From assembly GCF_000968535.2 (NCBI RefSeq), contig NC_016112.1, positions 558,001 to 622,000 on the forward strand: a DNA stretch of 64,000 nucleotides. Reading direction: 5' to 3'. Shown here one piece after another: positions 18,283 to 28,606 of this stretch; positions within the stretch are counted from its first letter, which is position 1; each line of letters opens with the position of its first letter. The position numbers and the translations under genes are program-made. The notes beneath the pieces are model-generated. The model had not been told where the DNA came from and did not search any database. It worked only from the letters and a program-made list of their open reading frames with translations. Source of the DNA: Methylotuvimicrobium alcaliphilum 20Z. GTDB taxonomy: Bacteria > Pseudomonadota > Gammaproteobacteria > Methylococcales > Methylomonadaceae.

Positions 18283-18492
18283 GAGTGTCCTACCTGTGTT
18301 TTTATATTTTAGAAAATGCTATAGACATAGCAAATGAGCCATCAATGATACTTTAGACACGGCTAATGTCAAGTTTAATGTTGATATTTTAAAGTGATGC
18401 ACGATACGTTAGGAGAAGGTAAAAACTAGAGTAGCACTGGGTGTGTGTTATAATCCAAAAGACTTATAAAATCAAAGTAAAAAGGTGGGAAG

Positions 18493-18882
18493 ATGAATAT
18501 AAAAAAGAGAATACATGTAATATGGCCCGCTGTTTTATTGGCTTTTGCTGTGAATGCGGAAGTCTTATTAAAAGATCAGTCTGAAATTCTGGGGAAATGG
18601 AATCTCTATGCGGAAGCCGCCAAATTGGAAGGAGAGAAAAAAGACTTGAGTATCGAATGGGACTTTAAAAGTGACGGGGTATTGAACACTAAATCGATCG
18701 ATACGTTTGGCCGAACAAAGACGTTTGAAGTGGCATTAAAATATTCTGTCGAAGACGGCATGATTAGAAAGCAATCGACTCCCGGGCGTGAAAAATACGA
18801 ATCCTGCAAAGTTATCGAAAAATCGGGTTCGGATATGATTTTGAAGTGTACCTATCTCTTTTTCTTTTTAACTAAAAAATAA
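18493..18882 (+). CDS. Hypothetical secreted protein
   Basis: A 129-residue protein with a predicted signal peptide (about 1-22, ending VNA). The mature part begins EVLLKDQSEILGKWNLYAEA and contains alternating short beta-strands, with the opening I-x-GKW typical of lipocalin-like domains; this likeness is only suggestive. Two cysteines (in ESCKV and LKCTY) could form a disulfide. A GGTGGG stretch upstream serves as ribosome binding site. It is followed after 23 nt by the membrane protein gene and the two end at a shared terminator. Confidence 0.75.
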   Translation: MNIKKRIHVIWPAVLLAFAVNAEVLLKDQSEILGKWNLYAEAAKLEGEKKDLSIEWDFKSDGVLNTKSIDTFGRTKTFEVALKYSVEDGMIRKQSTPGREKYESCKVIEKSGSDMILKCTYLFFFLTKK

Positions 18883-18905
18883 TAACTAAAACAGGAGGGT
18901 GTGCA

Positions 18906-19331
18906 ATGATTGGTGGTATTGTTATGATTCTGGTAGCCGTTTGGATCTACCAGTCGGCTTCGCGAGCTAAAGTTGAAAAAACCCTTTTTTGGGTGGTTTT
19001 GTGCTCTGTCGTTTTTTTAGCGGTTCAATTTACGGCGGTTTATTTCAATGTGTATTTACTTGAGACCTTTAAAGGTGGCGGCTTCGAAGGCGGATATGAG
19101 CGGGATTTGGCTTCCATTGGCGACCGAAAAACCAAGGACGGGATATTTCAAGGGTTTACCGGAACTCTGTTGTCCATTGTGTTTGAATTAATGCCGCCGC
19201 TTCTGGGTGTCTTAGCCGTTGCATTTATTAGAACTAAGTTTATGCTCAAAGAAGCATTGACAGTTGCTAATTTATTCAGCGGAATGAAAGAGTTATTCGT
19301 CTCGATCAAGAATAGCTTCAAGCCGGAATAA
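18906..19331 (+). CDS. Hypothetical three-helix membrane protein
   Basis: The 141-residue product has hydrophobic segments at about 3-20, 27-52 and 90-112, and a polar loop between the second and third with GGGFEGGYERDL. I do not recognise the family. AGGAGGG precedes the ATG. It is 23 nt downstream of the secreted protein gene and probably in the same operon, terminated at 19351-19379. Confidence 0.75.
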   Translation: MIGGIVMILVAVWIYQSASRAKVEKTLFWVVLCSVVFLAVQFTAVYFNVYLLETFKGGGFEGGYERDLASIGDRKTKDGIFQGFTGTLLSIVFELMPPLLGVLAVAFIRTKFMLKEALTVANLFSGMKELFVSIKNSFKPE

Positions 19332-19350
19332 TCTCTCGTTTTACCAGGCA

Positions 19351-19379
19351 AAAAGCCCAAGTCCTGCTTGGGCTTTTTT
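19351..19379. terminator. Bidirectional terminator between convergent genes
   Basis: AAAAGCCCAAG and CTTGGGCTTTT pair over 11 bp with a TCCTG loop, followed by T residues on the plus strand and A-flanked on the left, so it can serve both the plus-strand pair ending at 19331 and the minus-strand DUF2970 gene ending at 19385. Confidence 0.88.
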
Positions 19380-19384
19380 GTTAA

Positions 19385-19579
19385 TCAGCCAGTAATTTTT
19401 GCAACAAGTAATGCCAAAAGAGCGACAAATAAAACGGTAAAAATAATGCCGACAATGATGTACGTGGATAAGTTGCCGTGTTCGAAATCCCGTTGTCTAT
19501 TTTTGTCGCTTTGTATGCCGACTGCGGCGGCGAAAACGCTTTTTATTACATTGAGTATGGTCGGTTTCGACATAATCAT
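19385..19579 (-). CDS. DUF2970 family membrane protein
   Basis: A 64-residue protein matching DUF2970: a conserved VIKSVFAAAVGIQSDKNRQRDF block in residues 11-32 (quoted here as VIKSVFAAAVGIQ and NRQRDF) followed by one transmembrane helix (about 41-61, YIIVGIIFTVLFVALLALLV). The function of this family is unknown. Length is normal. It is convergent with the preceding pair and divergent from metH, with 100 nt between the two starts. Confidence 0.85.
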   Translation of the reverse strand: MIMSKPTILNVIKSVFAAAVGIQSDKNRQRDFEHGNLSTYIIVGIIFTVLFVALLALLVAKITG

Positions 19580-19679
19580 CTCCCTAAAAATCCGTTAAGC
19601 ATAATGTGGCGCGACAGCTTGTCAAGCCCAAGCTTTATCCGGGTGTTATGCCCTTATTTAACTTCTAGCATGTAAGTAC

Positions 19680-22600
19680 ATGAGTAAATTAGAAAACTTT
19701 AAAAAAAGATTGTCCCAAAGTATCTTGTTTTTAGATGGCGCTATGGGCACGATGATTCAAAGCTACAAATTGGAAGAAAAAGATTATCGGGGCAAGCGTT
19801 TTTCGGATTGGACTGTCGATCTAAAAGGTAACAATGATCTGTTGTCTTTGACTCAGCCGGATATTATTAAAGCGATTCATTGCGCTTATCTCGATGTCGG
19901 TTGCGATATTATCGAGACGAATACCTTTAACGCGACTCAAATTGCGATGGCCGATTATCAAATGGAATCATTGGCCTATGAGATTAATTTGGAATCGGCG
20001 CGGATAGCTAGACAAGCTGCTGATGAATATAGTCAAAAAACACCTGAAAAGCCGCGCTTCGTTGCCGGTATTTTAGGGCCGACAAACCGGACGGCGTCGA
20101 TGTCGCCCGATGTTAACGATCCCGGTTTTCGTAACATCGATTTCGATACTTTGGTCGATGCTTATACCGAAGCGATGCGCGGCTTAATCGACGGCGGTGT
20201 CGATATTATTTTGATCGAAACGGTATTCGATACGCTCAATGCCAAGGCGGCTATTTTCGCGGTCGATCAATATTTCGAGGCGATCGGTTATAAATTGCCG
20301 GTCATGATTTCCGGCACGATTACCGATGCTTCGGGCAGAACGCTGTCGGGCCAAACCGTTGCGGCGTTTTGGAACTCGCTCAGTCATATCGAGCCGATTT
20401 CGTTCGGCTTCAACTGTGCCTTAGGTGCCAAAGAGCTCAGGCAACATATCGAGGAATTATCATCGATCGCCGATACGCATGTGTCGGCTCATCCGAATGC
20501 CGGTTTGCCGAACGAGTTCGGCGAATATGACGAATCTCCGGAAGACATGGCCTTGGAATTAGCCGATTGGGCGGCGAACGGTTATTTAAACATCATTGGT
20601 GGCTGCTGCGGTACGTCGCCCGAGCATATCAAAGCGATTGTCGAGGCGGTCAAACAATACCCGCCGAGAGTCGTTCCCGTTATTGAAAAGCAATGCCGCT
20701 TGGCAGGCCTTGAGCCGATGAATATTGGGTCGGATTCGTTGTTCGTCAATGTCGGCGAACGTACCAACGTGACCGGTTCGGCAAAATTCAAGCGCTTAGT
20801 TGTTGAAGGCGATTTTGAAACGGCATTGGAAGTAGCCAAAGATCAGGTCGAAAACGGCGCACAAATTATCGACATCAATATGGATGAAGGTATGTTGGAG
20901 TCGAAAGAAGCGATGGTGCGCTTTCTCAGCCTGATCGCGGCCGAACCCGATATCGCCAAGGTGCCGATCATGCTTGACTCGTCGAAATGGGATATTATCG
21001 AAGCCGGATTGAAGTGCATTCAAGGCAAGGGCATCGTCAATTCTATCTCGCTGAAAGAAGGCGAGGAAGCCTTTATACAGCATGCCAAGTTGATTCGTCG
21101 CTATGGTGCGGCTGCAATCGTGATGGCTTTCGACGAACAAGGTCAAGCCGATACGCGTGATAGAAAAGTCGAAATCTGCAGTCGTGCCTATCGTATTCTG
21201 ACCGAGCAATTGAATTTTCCGGCCGAGGACATTATTTTCGACCCGAACATCTTTGCGATTGCAACCGGTATCGATGAGCACAATAACTACGGCATGGATT
21301 TTATCGAGGCGACCCGCGAAATCAAGCGAACGCTACCTCATGCCTTGATTTCGGGCGGCGTGTCGAACGTGTCTTTTTCGTTCCGAGGGAACAATCCGGT
21401 TCGCGAGGCGATACATGCGGTATTTTTGTATCATGCGATTAAGGCCGGCATGGATATGGGCATCGTCAATGCCGGCCAATTGGCTATCTATGAAGACATT
21501 CCGTTGGAATTGCGCGATGCGGTTGAGGATGTCGTGCTCAATCGCAACGATCACGCGACCGAACGCTTGCTTGAGTTGGCCGAAAAATATCGCGGCGACG
21601 GCAGTACGGCAGCCAAACCTGAAGAGCTCGAATGGCGAAGTTGGCCGGTTACCAAAAGACTCGAGCATGCTCTGGTTAAAGGCATCGCCGATTTCATCGA
21701 CGAAGATACCGAGCAGGCCCGGCAAGAAGCCGAAAAGCCGTTGCATGTGATCGAAGGCGCGTTGATGGACGGCATGAATGTGGTCGGCGATTTGTTCGGG
21801 GCCGGCAAAATGTTTTTGCCGCAAGTCGTCAAGTCGGCGCGGGTCATGAAAAAAGCGGTCGCGTATTTGATGCCGTTCATGGAAGCCGAGCAAGACGGCG
21901 AAATGCAGACCAACGGCAAAATACTGATGGCCACCGTCAAAGGCGACGTGCACGATATCGGCAAGAATATTGTCGGCGTAGTGCTGCAATGCAATAATTT
22001 TCAGGTCATCGACTTGGGGGTAATGGTGCCGGCCGAAAAAATCTTGCAGACCGCGCGCGATGAAAAAGTCGATATCATCGGTCTTAGCGGCTTGATTACG
22101 CCGTCTCTCGATGAAATGGTACATATGGCCAAAGAAATGGAACGACAAGGCTTCGACATTCCGCTGATGATCGGCGGCGCAACGACCTCAAGAGCCCATA
22201 CTGCGGTCAAGATCGAGCCTAACTATCATGGTCCGGTTGTTTATGTCGCCGATGCCTCCAGAAGCGTCGGTGTGGCCAGTCATTTGGTCAGCGACGACTC
22301 CAAGGAGGCATTTACCCAAAAAATCAAGGAAGAATACAAGGAGGTTCGGGAAAGGCATCAGGGGCGTAAAGCCAAAACCAAGCAACATAGCATTGAGCAG
22401 GCGAGACGCAATAAATTCAATTGGACCGATTTCGAGCCGGTCAAGCCCACCTTTTTAGGCAACAAAGTCATCGATCGCTTTCCTCTCGATACGTTGGTTT
22501 GGTATATCGATTGGACGCCGTTCTTCCATACTTGGGAGTTGGCCGGTAAATATCCCAATATTTTCGAAGACCGAGTCGTCGGCGAAGAAGCTAGAAAGCT

Positions 22601-23351
22601 GTTCGACGATGCGCAAGTGATGTTGAAAAAAATCATCAACGAAGAATGGCTTCAGGCTCGTGCCGTTATCGGGTTTTACCCGGCCAACAGCGACGGCGAC
22701 GACATCATTTTATATAAAGACGATTCGCGGCTTGAAAAGCGAGAAATTTTGCATCATTTGCGGCAGCAAAGTGTCAAGGCGCCGGGGCGGCCGAATTATT
22801 GTTTGTCCGATTTCATCGCGCCTATCGATAGCGGCAAGATCGATTATTTGGGCGGCTTTGCGGTAACGACCGGCATCGGCATCGAAGCTAAGCTCGAAGA
22901 ATTCGAAAAAGACCATGACGATTACAGTTCGATCATGCTCAAGGCCTTGGCAGACCGATTGGCAGAAGCCTTCGCCGAGTATATGCATGAAGCGGTTAGG
23001 AAGGATTTTTGGGGATATGCAAAAGACGAACAATACCGTAACGATGAGTTGATCTCCGAATCTTATCAAGGCATAAGGCCGGCTCCGGGTTATCCGGCTT
23101 GTCCGGATCATACCGAAAAGAGCAAATTGTTCGAGTTGCTTAATGTCACTGCGACGACCGGAATCGAGTTGACCGAGAGTTACGCGATGTATCCGGCCTC
23201 GGCGGTCAGCGGCTGGTATTTTTCGCATCCGGAGGCGCAGTATTTCAATGTCGGCAAGATCGATCACGATCAGCTCGAGGACTATGCGCGCCGAAAAGGC
23301 ATCGCGAAGGAAGTAGCTGAGCGGTGGTTGTCCGCGCATTTGCATCACTGA
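19680..23351 (+). CDS. metH: Cobalamin-dependent methionine synthase
   Basis: MetH transfers the methyl group of 5-methyltetrahydrofolate to homocysteine through methylcobalamin. The 1223-residue protein is full length: homocysteine-binding barrel (about 1-330, zinc cysteines in GFNCALG and GGCCGTSP), pterin-binding domain (about 350-610), B12 cap and binding domains (about 650-890) with the DVHDIGKN motif placing the lower axial histidine at about residue 758, and a C-terminal S-adenosylmethionine activation domain (about 920-1220, [12 protein letters not shown]). Only 100 bp separate it from the divergent gene and no riboswitch is visible. Confidence 0.98.
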   Translation: MSKLENFKKRLSQSILFLDGAMGTMIQSYKLEEKDYRGKRFSDWTVDLKGNNDLLSLTQPDIIKAIHCAYLDVGCDIIETNTFNATQIAMADYQMESLAYEINLESARIARQAADEYSQKTPEKPRFVAGILGPTNRTASMSPDVNDPGFRNIDFDTLVDAYTEAMRGLIDGGVDIILIETVFDTLNAKAAIFAVDQYFEAIGYKLPVMISGTITDASGRTLSGQTVAAFWNSLSHIEPISFGFNCALGAKELRQHIEELSSIADTHVSAHPNAGLPNEFGEYDESPEDMALELADWAANGYLNIIGGCCGTSPEHIKAIVEAVKQYPPRVVPVIEKQCRLAGLEPMNIGSDSLFVNVGERTNVTGSAKFKRLVVEGDFETALEVAKDQVENGAQIIDINMDEGMLESKEAMVRFLSLIAAEPDIAKVPIMLDSSKWDIIEAGLKCIQGKGIVNSISLKEGEEAFIQHAKLIRRYGAAAIVMAFDEQGQADTRDRKVEICSRAYRILTEQLNFPAEDIIFDPNIFAIATGIDEHNNYGMDFIEATREIKRTLPHALISGGVSNVSFSFRGNNPVREAIHAVFLYHAIKAGMDMGIVNAGQLAIYEDIPLELRDAVEDVVLNRNDHATERLLELAEKYRGDGSTAAKPEELEWRSWPVTKRLEHALVKGIADFIDEDTEQARQEAEKPLHVIEGALMDGMNVVGDLFGAGKMFLPQVVKSARVMKKAVAYLMPFMEAEQDGEMQTNGKILMATVKGDVHDIGKNIVGVVLQCNNFQVIDLGVMVPAEKILQTARDEKVDIIGLSGLITPSLDEMVHMAKEMERQGFDIPLMIGGATTSRAHTAVKIEPNYHGPVVYVADASRSVGVASHLVSDDSKEAFTQKIKEEYKEVRERHQGRKAKTKQHSIEQARRNKFNWTDFEPVKPTFLGNKVIDRFPLDTLVWYIDWTPFFHTWELAGKYPNIFEDRVVGEEARKLFDDAQVMLKKIINEEWLQARAVIGFYPANSDGDDIILYKDDSRLEKREILHHLRQQSVKAPGRPNYCLSDFIAPIDSGKIDYLGGFAVTTGIGIEAKLEEFEKDHDDYSSIMLKALADRLAEAFAEYMHEAVRKDFWGYAKDEQYRNDELISESYQGIRPAPGYPACPDHTEKSKLFELLNVTATTGIELTESYAMYPASAVSGWYFSHPEAQYFNVGKIDHDQLEDYARRKGIAKEVAERWLSAHLHH

Positions 23352-23361
23352 GGAGCTTTCT

Positions 23362-23859
23362 ATGATTGAACGCGCGATCGAGCGCATCATGTATGCGAGT
23401 CGCTGGATTTTGGCGCCGGTGTATCTAGGCATGAGCGTAGCCTTGTTAGCAATATCGGTAAAATTTTTTCAGGAGATTATTCATTTTGTCCCTCATATTC
23501 TTGAGATCGATGAGGCGAATTTGACCTTGAAGTTATTGACCTTGATCGATCTGACTCTGGTCGGCAGTTTAGTCATCATCGTGATGTTCAGCGGTTACGA
23601 AAATTTCGTTTCGCAAATGGATATCGGTTTGTCTACCGAAAAGCTGGGTTGGCTTGGAACGCATGATTACGGTTCTCTAAAAATCAAGCTGGCTTCGTCG
23701 ATTGTCGCGATCTCGTCGATTCATTTGTTGAAAGTATTCATGAATATACAAGGGACTGACAACGACAAGATTTTATGGTATGTCGCCGTGCATTTAACTC
23801 TCGTAATTTCTGCGTTGTTGATGGGTTTTCTCGATAAAATCAGCAAGCATCATGACTAA
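23362..23859 (+). CDS. UPF0114 (YqhA) family inner membrane protein
   Basis: The 165-residue protein has four hydrophobic helices (about 15-38, 60-80, 105-125, 135-157) and the family block [22 protein letters not shown] ([16 protein letters not shown] at about residues 69-84) followed by [20 protein letters not shown]0114 proteins are widespread, with no established function. It starts 10 nt after metH (GAGGAG upstream) and overlaps the following glutaredoxin-like gene by 8 nt. Confidence 0.9.
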   Translation: MIERAIERIMYASRWILAPVYLGMSVALLAISVKFFQEIIHFVPHILEIDEANLTLKLLTLIDLTLVGSLVIIVMFSGYENFVSQMDIGLSTEKLGWLGTHDYGSLKIKLASSIVAISSIHLLKVFMNIQGTDNDKILWYVAVHLTLVISALLMGFLDKISKHHD

Positions 23860-24106
23860 GTTGATGCTGTTCGGTACCCAAGGGTGCCATTTGTGCGAGC
23901 AAGCGGAGGAAATGCTGAATAGCTATCTGGCAGATAATAACGATATCGAGATTGAGTCGATCGATATAGCCGAGCAAACGCAATGGCAGGAGCGTTACGC
24001 GATACGTATCCCGGTGTTGTTGCACGAGGCGTCGGGCTCAGAACTTTGTTGGCCGTTCGATCGACTCGATGTAGAGGGGCTTGTCGCAATGATTAGCGGA
24101 AAGTAG
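23852..24106 (+). CDS. Glutaredoxin-like protein (DUF836 type)
   Basis: An 84-residue thioredoxin-fold protein with the redox motif GCHLCEQA (CxxC at residues 11-14) and the cis-proline in RIPVLL. Small glutaredoxin-like DUF836 proteins are soluble cytoplasmic thiol-disulfide proteins of mostly undefined partners. Length is normal. It overlaps the 3' end of the UPF0114 gene by 8 nt, so it is translationally coupled and co-transcribed with metH and the UPF0114 gene. Confidence 0.9.
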   Translation: MTKLMLFGTQGCHLCEQAEEMLNSYLADNNDIEIESIDIAEQTQWQERYAIRIPVLLHEASGSELCWPFDRLDVEGLVAMISGK

Positions 24107-24157
24107 ATGATGGTAAGCAGTAAGCGGTGAGCCGTGTATTGCTTGATCCCATACGCG

Positions 24158-24179
24158 GGGCGGGTTATTTAACCCGCCC
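24158..24179. terminator. Palindrome after the metH operon
   Basis: GGGCGGGTT-ATTT-AACCCGCCC is a perfect 9-bp stem-loop 51 nt after the last gene. It may end the operon transcript, although no clear U-tract follows. Confidence 0.5.
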
Positions 24180-24283
24180 TTGAATTGAATTTAGGGCGCT
24201 TCGAGGGCTTCGAAATAAACCGTGGGTGACGAGCATCAGTGACTTTCCCTCGCCTAGCCTTAGGAGAGGGACGGTGAAAGTGT

Positions 24284-24400
24284 TGTTCCCGCAGAGGATG
24301 GCGGATGCACTGTGGGAGCGATCCCTAGATCGCGATTTCGAGGCCAAGAATGCTAAGTTACATTAAATGGCATCGAGGTCAAAAAGGCTAAAATATGCGG
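24284..24400. repeat. Repeat shared with the group II intron 5' flank; rest of the gap empty
   Basis: The stretch with GGGAGCGATCCCTAGATCGC and TTTCGAGGCCAAGAATGCTA at about 24313-24395 is a diverged copy of 33151-33230. It contains the palindrome GCGATC...GATCGC. Elsewhere in 24107-24758 I see no credible gene; the sequence 24400-24700 is unassigned. Confidence 0.55.
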
Positions 24401-24758
24401 CTACCCAAGCGCCAGATCGGGTAGTCTGTTCAGGAAGCTCTAGTTTCCGGGGTGTCTTTCACAAGCTGGAGTTTGGGAAAGAGCGTGATGCGGGTTGGCC
24501 GTTTTAAGCTTGATGCGCATGGGTTACAAACCCCGTCCAGCTAAGGGCGACTGATAATGGCTTGCGTCTTAAACCGAACTCAGGTTGCATAAGTTTTTTG
24601 AGTCCATTGGTTGATCAGCTTGAAAGGTTTAACTAATCAAATATTTTCGTGATTTTCGTGGATAAAAAATGCTTTTTACAGCTGATGGCTGTTTCCTAAT
24701 GACCAAACCGGGTGAGTCGATTGGCTCCCGGTTTGGCAGGTCGAACCGAGGAAGCTGG

Positions 24759-25166
24759 TTATTTTTTCTCGGGCTGTTTCGGTTGCGCGAGTTCGAAAAT
24801 AATTAATTCGGCGGTGCCTTTGCCGACATTTTCGACCGACATGACATCGCCGGACTCCCAGAATACGTCTCCGGCCGAATAGACTCCCGTTTTATCGCCT
24901 TCAATGACTTTCAACTTGCCTTTGACGACATAGCGAGGGCCAGGGCCGTCGTGGGTATGGTCCGGTGTTTTGAATCCTGCCGGAATGGTGACTTTGATTG
25001 TCTTGGCATGGACGCTATTCGAAGGTAATTCGATCTGTTGTTCTAATAATAGCTTTCTGTCGAATTTGCCTTGAGTTTGCGCTGTTGCCGTTGAAATGCC
25101 CAGCGTTAGCATGGCTAACGGTAACCCGAACATGCCTGCGTATTTTAAATAACAATTATTGTTCAT
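24759..25166 (-). CDS. Periplasmic cupin-domain protein
   Basis: The 135-residue protein has a signal peptide (about 1-29, ending ATA/AQT) and a single small cupin barrel. The first cupin motif reads TPDHTHDGPGPRYVVKGKL, giving two histidines and later acidic residues as metal ligands, and the second reads YSAGDVFWESGDVMSV. Such secreted cupins bind a metal but their reactions are rarely known. The gene is alone on the minus strand with an AGAAAG-type ribosome binding site. Confidence 0.85.
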   Translation of the reverse strand: MNNNCYLKYAGMFGLPLAMLTLGISTATAQTQGKFDRKLLLEQQIELPSNSVHAKTIKVTIPAGFKTPDHTHDGPGPRYVVKGKLKVIEGDKTGVYSAGDVFWESGDVMSVENVGKGTAELIIFELAQPKQPEKK

Positions 25167-25256
25167 CTTGCTTTCTCCCGTATTAATTTATTATGAGATT
25201 GTTTGAGCGTTAGTTAGTGATTTTGTTGCATCGAATCTTGCTATTTCAATAAGAAA

Positions 25257-25796
25257 TTACCAAATCAAATCGTCCGGTATTTGATAATCGGCATAGGGGT
25301 CGTCAGCTTCGGGTTGTTTAGGGGGCTCGTTGATTAAAGTGATAGTGCCGGGTAAGCGTTGTTCGATTTTTTGGGCAATTTCGAGTGGTACGATTTGATA
25401 TTGTTTTTCGCAAATGACGATTGCCGCACGGCCATTGACGATTTGATTGCGTACGAACTCCGAAACATATACCGATTTAACTTTACCGTTATCGTTAAAA
25501 TTGTATCTTGCACCGTCATTGCTTTGCGCAAACTTATGCTGTTCAACCAATTGTTTGATCTGTGCAGCTAGTTGTTTACGTTCCGTTTCTTCTTTTTTTA
25601 GTTGATTAAGCAGGCGGTCTTTTTCTTGTTGTTCCGTTTTAGCTTTTTGTATCTCAAGTCGAGTTTGTTCCGTAGCGGCATGGGCATTTTTTTTGGGTTG
25701 TTTGCGTTTTTCGGCTCGGATTTGTTTAGCCTTGGTGTCGCTGGCAAGGCCCGATTTAAGCAGTTGTTCCTGTAGGCTTAATTTTTTTTGACTCAT
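25257..25796 (-). CDS. DUF2058 family (YaiL-like) protein
   Basis: I place the start at the ATG at 25796 (MSQKKLSLQEQLLKSGL), giving 179 residues; longer frames upstream overlap the antiporter gene and lack similarity. The N-terminal half (about 20-95) is a highly charged lysine/glutamine coiled coil, the C-terminal half (about 95-165) carries the DUF2058 core with YNFNDNGKVKSVYVS. YaiL-type proteins are nucleoprotein-associated proteins of unknown role. It follows the antiporter gene by 23 nt on the same strand. Confidence 0.85.
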   Translation of the reverse strand: MSQKKLSLQEQLLKSGLASDTKAKQIRAEKRKQPKKNAHAATEQTRLEIQKAKTEQQEKDRLLNQLKKEETERKQLAAQIKQLVEQHKFAQSNDGARYNFNDNGKVKSVYVSEFVRNQIVNGRAAIVICEKQYQIVPLEIAQKIEQRLPGTITLINEPPKQPEADDPYADYQIPDDLIW

Positions 25797-25819
25797 GGTT
25801 TTTTCGTGACGGAATAAGT

Positions 25820-26791
25820 TTAAATAGTGGTGACCGAAAAGATCAGATAACCGGTGTAACCGAGATAGGCCGATAATAATAACCCGCCTTCGATGCGGTT
25901 GATTTTCCCTCCGCCATTGTAGGAGTAACCCAGGACGAAAAGAGAAGCCGTTAGTGCGGCCATGACCGGCCAATCTCTGATCAAAATATCTTCAGGGATC
26001 GTCATGGGGTGTATGGCTCCTGCGATCCCGACAACCGCAGTCGTATTAAACAGATTGGACCCGATAATATTTCCCAAGGCAATATCGTGCTCGCCCTTCT
26101 TGGCGGCGATGACTGATGATGCCAGTTCCGGCAGGGATGTGCCGATTGCAACGATGGTTAGGCCAATAATCAAGTCGCTGACGCCTAGGCTTTGCGCAAT
26201 CGTGATTGCGCCTGAGACCAGCATCTGTGAGCTGACGATCAATAACACTAAGCCTACGGCAATCCAAAATAACGCTCGTCCAAGCGTCATTGCGTTGGCT
26301 TGTAATTCGGATTCCATTTCTTTTTCGAAACTATCGGAGTCTTTATGCAGGCCTTGGATTATTGTCCAGCCCATAATCATGCCAAATACCGCTAATAAAA
26401 GCCAGGCGTCCAATTGAGTAAATTCGTTGTCATAAATTTGCCAAGCGGCGAATAGCGTAACTGCGCTAAGGATGGGGAGTTCTTTTCGAAGCACTTGAGA
26501 GTGAACGGCAATCGGGCTGATGATCGCGGTGATGCCGAGGATTAATGCGATATTGGTGATGTTTGAACCGTAGCCGTTGCCTAATGCAATATTCGGATTG
26601 CCATGCCATGCCGATATGGCAGACACCGCCATTTCCGGGGCCGAGGTGCCGAAGCCGACGATGACCATGCCGATCAATAGCGGCGACATACCGGCAAAGT
26701 TCGCAACAGCGGCCGCGCCCTCGACAAAGCGATCGGCGCTCCAAACTAACAATGCTAAACCGACAATGATTAGAACAACGGATAACGCCAT
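25820..26791 (-). CDS. Calcium/sodium antiporter (CaCA family)
   Basis: The 323-residue protein has about ten membrane helices arranged as two inverted repeats, each with the alpha-repeat motif of K-independent Na/Ca exchangers: GFGTSAPEMAVS (about residues 45-56) and AIGTSLPELASS (about residue 207). It resembles YrbG. I take the ATG at 26791 (MALSVVLIIVG) because upstream in-frame sequence is part of a repeat. Periplasm/cytoplasm exchange of calcium for sodium is the family role; sodium coupling would fit a halo-alkaliphilic methanotroph. Confidence 0.92.
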   Translation of the reverse strand: MALSVVLIIVGLALLVWSADRFVEGAAAVANFAGMSPLLIGMVIVGFGTSAPEMAVSAISAWHGNPNIALGNGYGSNITNIALILGITAIISPIAVHSQVLRKELPILSAVTLFAAWQIYDNEFTQLDAWLLLAVFGMIMGWTIIQGLHKDSDSFEKEMESELQANAMTLGRALFWIAVGLVLLIVSSQMLVSGAITIAQSLGVSDLIIGLTIVAIGTSLPELASSVIAAKKGEHDIALGNIIGSNLFNTTAVVGIAGAIHPMTIPEDILIRDWPVMAALTASLFVLGYSYNGGGKINRIEGGLLLSAYLGYTGYLIFSVTTI

Positions 26792-26897
26792 GGAGACTCC
26801 AAAAAAGAAATACAGAGTTTTATGATTCTGTATATGGAAGGGAAAAGGAAATCGATTACAATCGAGCTTTGAAAGAGCTATTGTTGTACCGGTTTTA

Positions 26898-27041
26898 TAT
26901 ACCCATCGTAGATCAAAATTCGGCACCTGGGGTCCGTCAAAGGACGCCGTGAACCCAGCCCCTCACCTAGCGTTAGGTGAGGGGCCATACACCCCGGTGC
27001 CTCCTTAGGCACTGCCGAAATTTGAAGTGCGAAAGGTATAA
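26898..27041. repeat. Complete short TATACC-end repeat
   Basis: A 144-bp copy with both ends: TATACCCATCGTAGATCAAA at 26898 and ...GAAGTGCGAAAGGTATA ending 27041. Its interior is reduced to ACGCCGTGAACCCAG and the palindrome CCTCACCTAGCGTTAGGTGAGG. It is the smallest complete copy here and so best shows the element boundaries. It fills the divergent gap between the antiporter gene and ald. Confidence 0.85.
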
Positions 27042-27094
27042 CCGAATTATATTCCAATTCGGATGATAGCTTGCCACTAAATCAAGGGGGCGCA

Positions 27095-28201
27095 ATGAGA
27101 ATAGGTATTCCGAAAGAAATTAAGGATCAAGAAGGAAGGGTGGGTCTGACTCCGGCGGCCGCCGGAATATTGGTCGAGCGAGGTCACGAAGTATTAGTTG
27201 AAACCGCTGCCGGTTTAGACTCGGGATTTGCCGATGATCAGTACAAACAGCTTGGTGTTAATTTGGTTTCTGCATCGGAGGCCTGGAAGACGGACCTAGT
27301 GGTTAAGGTCAAGGAGCCGTTGCCTGCCGAGTATCAGTATTTGAAGCAACAAAAGATCTTTACTTTTTTGCATTTGGCCGGTGTCGATCCGGCTTTGACC
27401 GATGCCTTGCTGACTAATGGCACCACCGCGATTGCCTACGAACTGGTTGAAGATGAGCAAGGCCGGTTGCCGATTCTAGTGCCGATGAGTGCGATAGCCG
27501 GTAATGTCGCGGTCTTGATGGGTGCGTATTATCTGGCTGAGTTCAATGGCGGCAAAGGCGTTCAATTAGGCCGCATTGGCAAGAACAGGCATGGTCATGT
27601 GTTGGTTGTCGGCGATGGGGTGGTTGGCATGCATGCCGCTCGCGTGGCATCGGCACTGGGAGCCGAGGTTTATGTCGCCGGTATCGACAAATCGCACATG
27701 GATTGGTTGAGAAGAAACGAGTTGCCGGAAGTCAATTTCGTATTATCGATGCCGGAAAATATAAGCTGCATTGTTACCGAGGCGGACCTTATTATTGGGG
27801 CCGTGTTGTGCCGTGGAGACAAAGCGCCTAAAGTCATCACCGAACAAATGATTGCGACGATGATGCCCGGTTCGGTCGTTGTCGACGTCAGTATCGATCA
27901 AGGCGGTTGCATCGAAACTTCGCGGCCGACATCGCATACCGAACCCGTTTACACGACGCATGGCGTGATTCACTATTGCGTCAGCAACATGCCCGGCGCC
28001 TACCCTCGAACGTCGACACTGGCGCTCAATGAAGCGACTTTGCCTTTTGTTCTAAAGCTGGCCGAAACAGATAAAGAAGGGTTTGAGCATCTTGATAGTG
28101 GATTAAAGAAAGCAGTAATGACTTATCACGGACAGTTGACCAATCATGCTGCAGCAGCGGCACTTGACAGATTAGAGTATTATCGGGCTTGGGTTGATTA
28201 G
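27095..28201 (+). CDS. ald: Alanine dehydrogenase
   Basis: Ald interconverts alanine with pyruvate plus ammonia using NAD. The 368-residue protein starts MRIGIPKEIKDQEGRVGLTP, with the conserved KEIK and R15 region, K74-type lysine in VVKVKEP, H95-type histidine in FLHLAG, a Rossmann GDGVVGMHAA motif (GxGxxG variant reading VGDGVVG) and the C-terminal NMPGAYPRTST signature. I chose the ATG at 27095 (AAGGGGG upstream) over an ATG 24 nt earlier. In methanotrophs Ald is one route for ammonia assimilation. Confidence 0.96.
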   Translation: MRIGIPKEIKDQEGRVGLTPAAAGILVERGHEVLVETAAGLDSGFADDQYKQLGVNLVSASEAWKTDLVVKVKEPLPAEYQYLKQQKIFTFLHLAGVDPALTDALLTNGTTAIAYELVEDEQGRLPILVPMSAIAGNVAVLMGAYYLAEFNGGKGVQLGRIGKNRHGHVLVVGDGVVGMHAARVASALGAEVYVAGIDKSHMDWLRRNELPEVNFVLSMPENISCIVTEADLIIGAVLCRGDKAPKVITEQMIATMMPGSVVVDVSIDQGGCIETSRPTSHTEPVYTTHGVIHYCVSNMPGAYPRTSTLALNEATLPFVLKLAETDKEGFEHLDSGLKKAVMTYHGQLTNHAAAAALDRLEYYRAWVD

Positions 28202-28271
28202 TGAGGGTAATGGTTTGGGGTTCGATAGACGGTTTTTTTGATAGCCCTTTAAGGAGAAGTTTTTCCAGGGG

Positions 28272-28532
28272 TTAACGCTGCTGCCGCCAACGGTAATAAA
28301 TTTTGCCGTCATCGCATTGCCAACTCAAGCGTTGATTTCCACTGTCGTTGATAAATGGCTGGCAATCGTGATCGACTTTAAATTGTTCCCATTTGCCGTC
28401 GTCGATATTGGAACTCAGGTAAGCACCGATTAATTTGATAATGGCTATGCTGAATAATAGCCCGACGAAGGTAGCAACTAAGTTGTGTTTCAGCGCAATT
28501 ATGATTTTTGCGGTCTTTTCGGATAATGACAT
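28272..28532 (-). CDS. Small membrane protein, unknown function
   Basis: An 86-residue protein with one hydrophobic helix at about 18-40 (NLVATFVGLLFSIAIIKLIGAY) preceded by basic residues, so the C-terminal half probably lies in the periplasm. Two cysteines (DHDCQPF and SWQCDDG) could form a disulfide. I do not recognise the family. A GGAAGGC stretch precedes the ATG. It lies 74 nt downstream of the coiled-coil gene pair on the same strand and may be the last gene of that operon. Confidence 0.65.
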   Translation of the reverse strand: MSLSEKTAKIIIALKHNLVATFVGLLFSIAIIKLIGAYLSSNIDDGKWEQFKVDHDCQPFINDSGNQRLSWQCDDGKIYYRWRQQR

Positions 28533-28606
28533 GGCAGCCTTCCTCTTCGGTTATCAAAGATGAATTATTTTTGCTCATCTATACCTGTTTGGTTTTTTAC
28601 GTTGCT

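Noticed and set aside
21333-22148. A 271-codon minus-strand frame inside metH
   Set aside because: It is fully antisense to the conserved cobalamin-binding region of metH; GC-rich third positions of metH account for the open frame.
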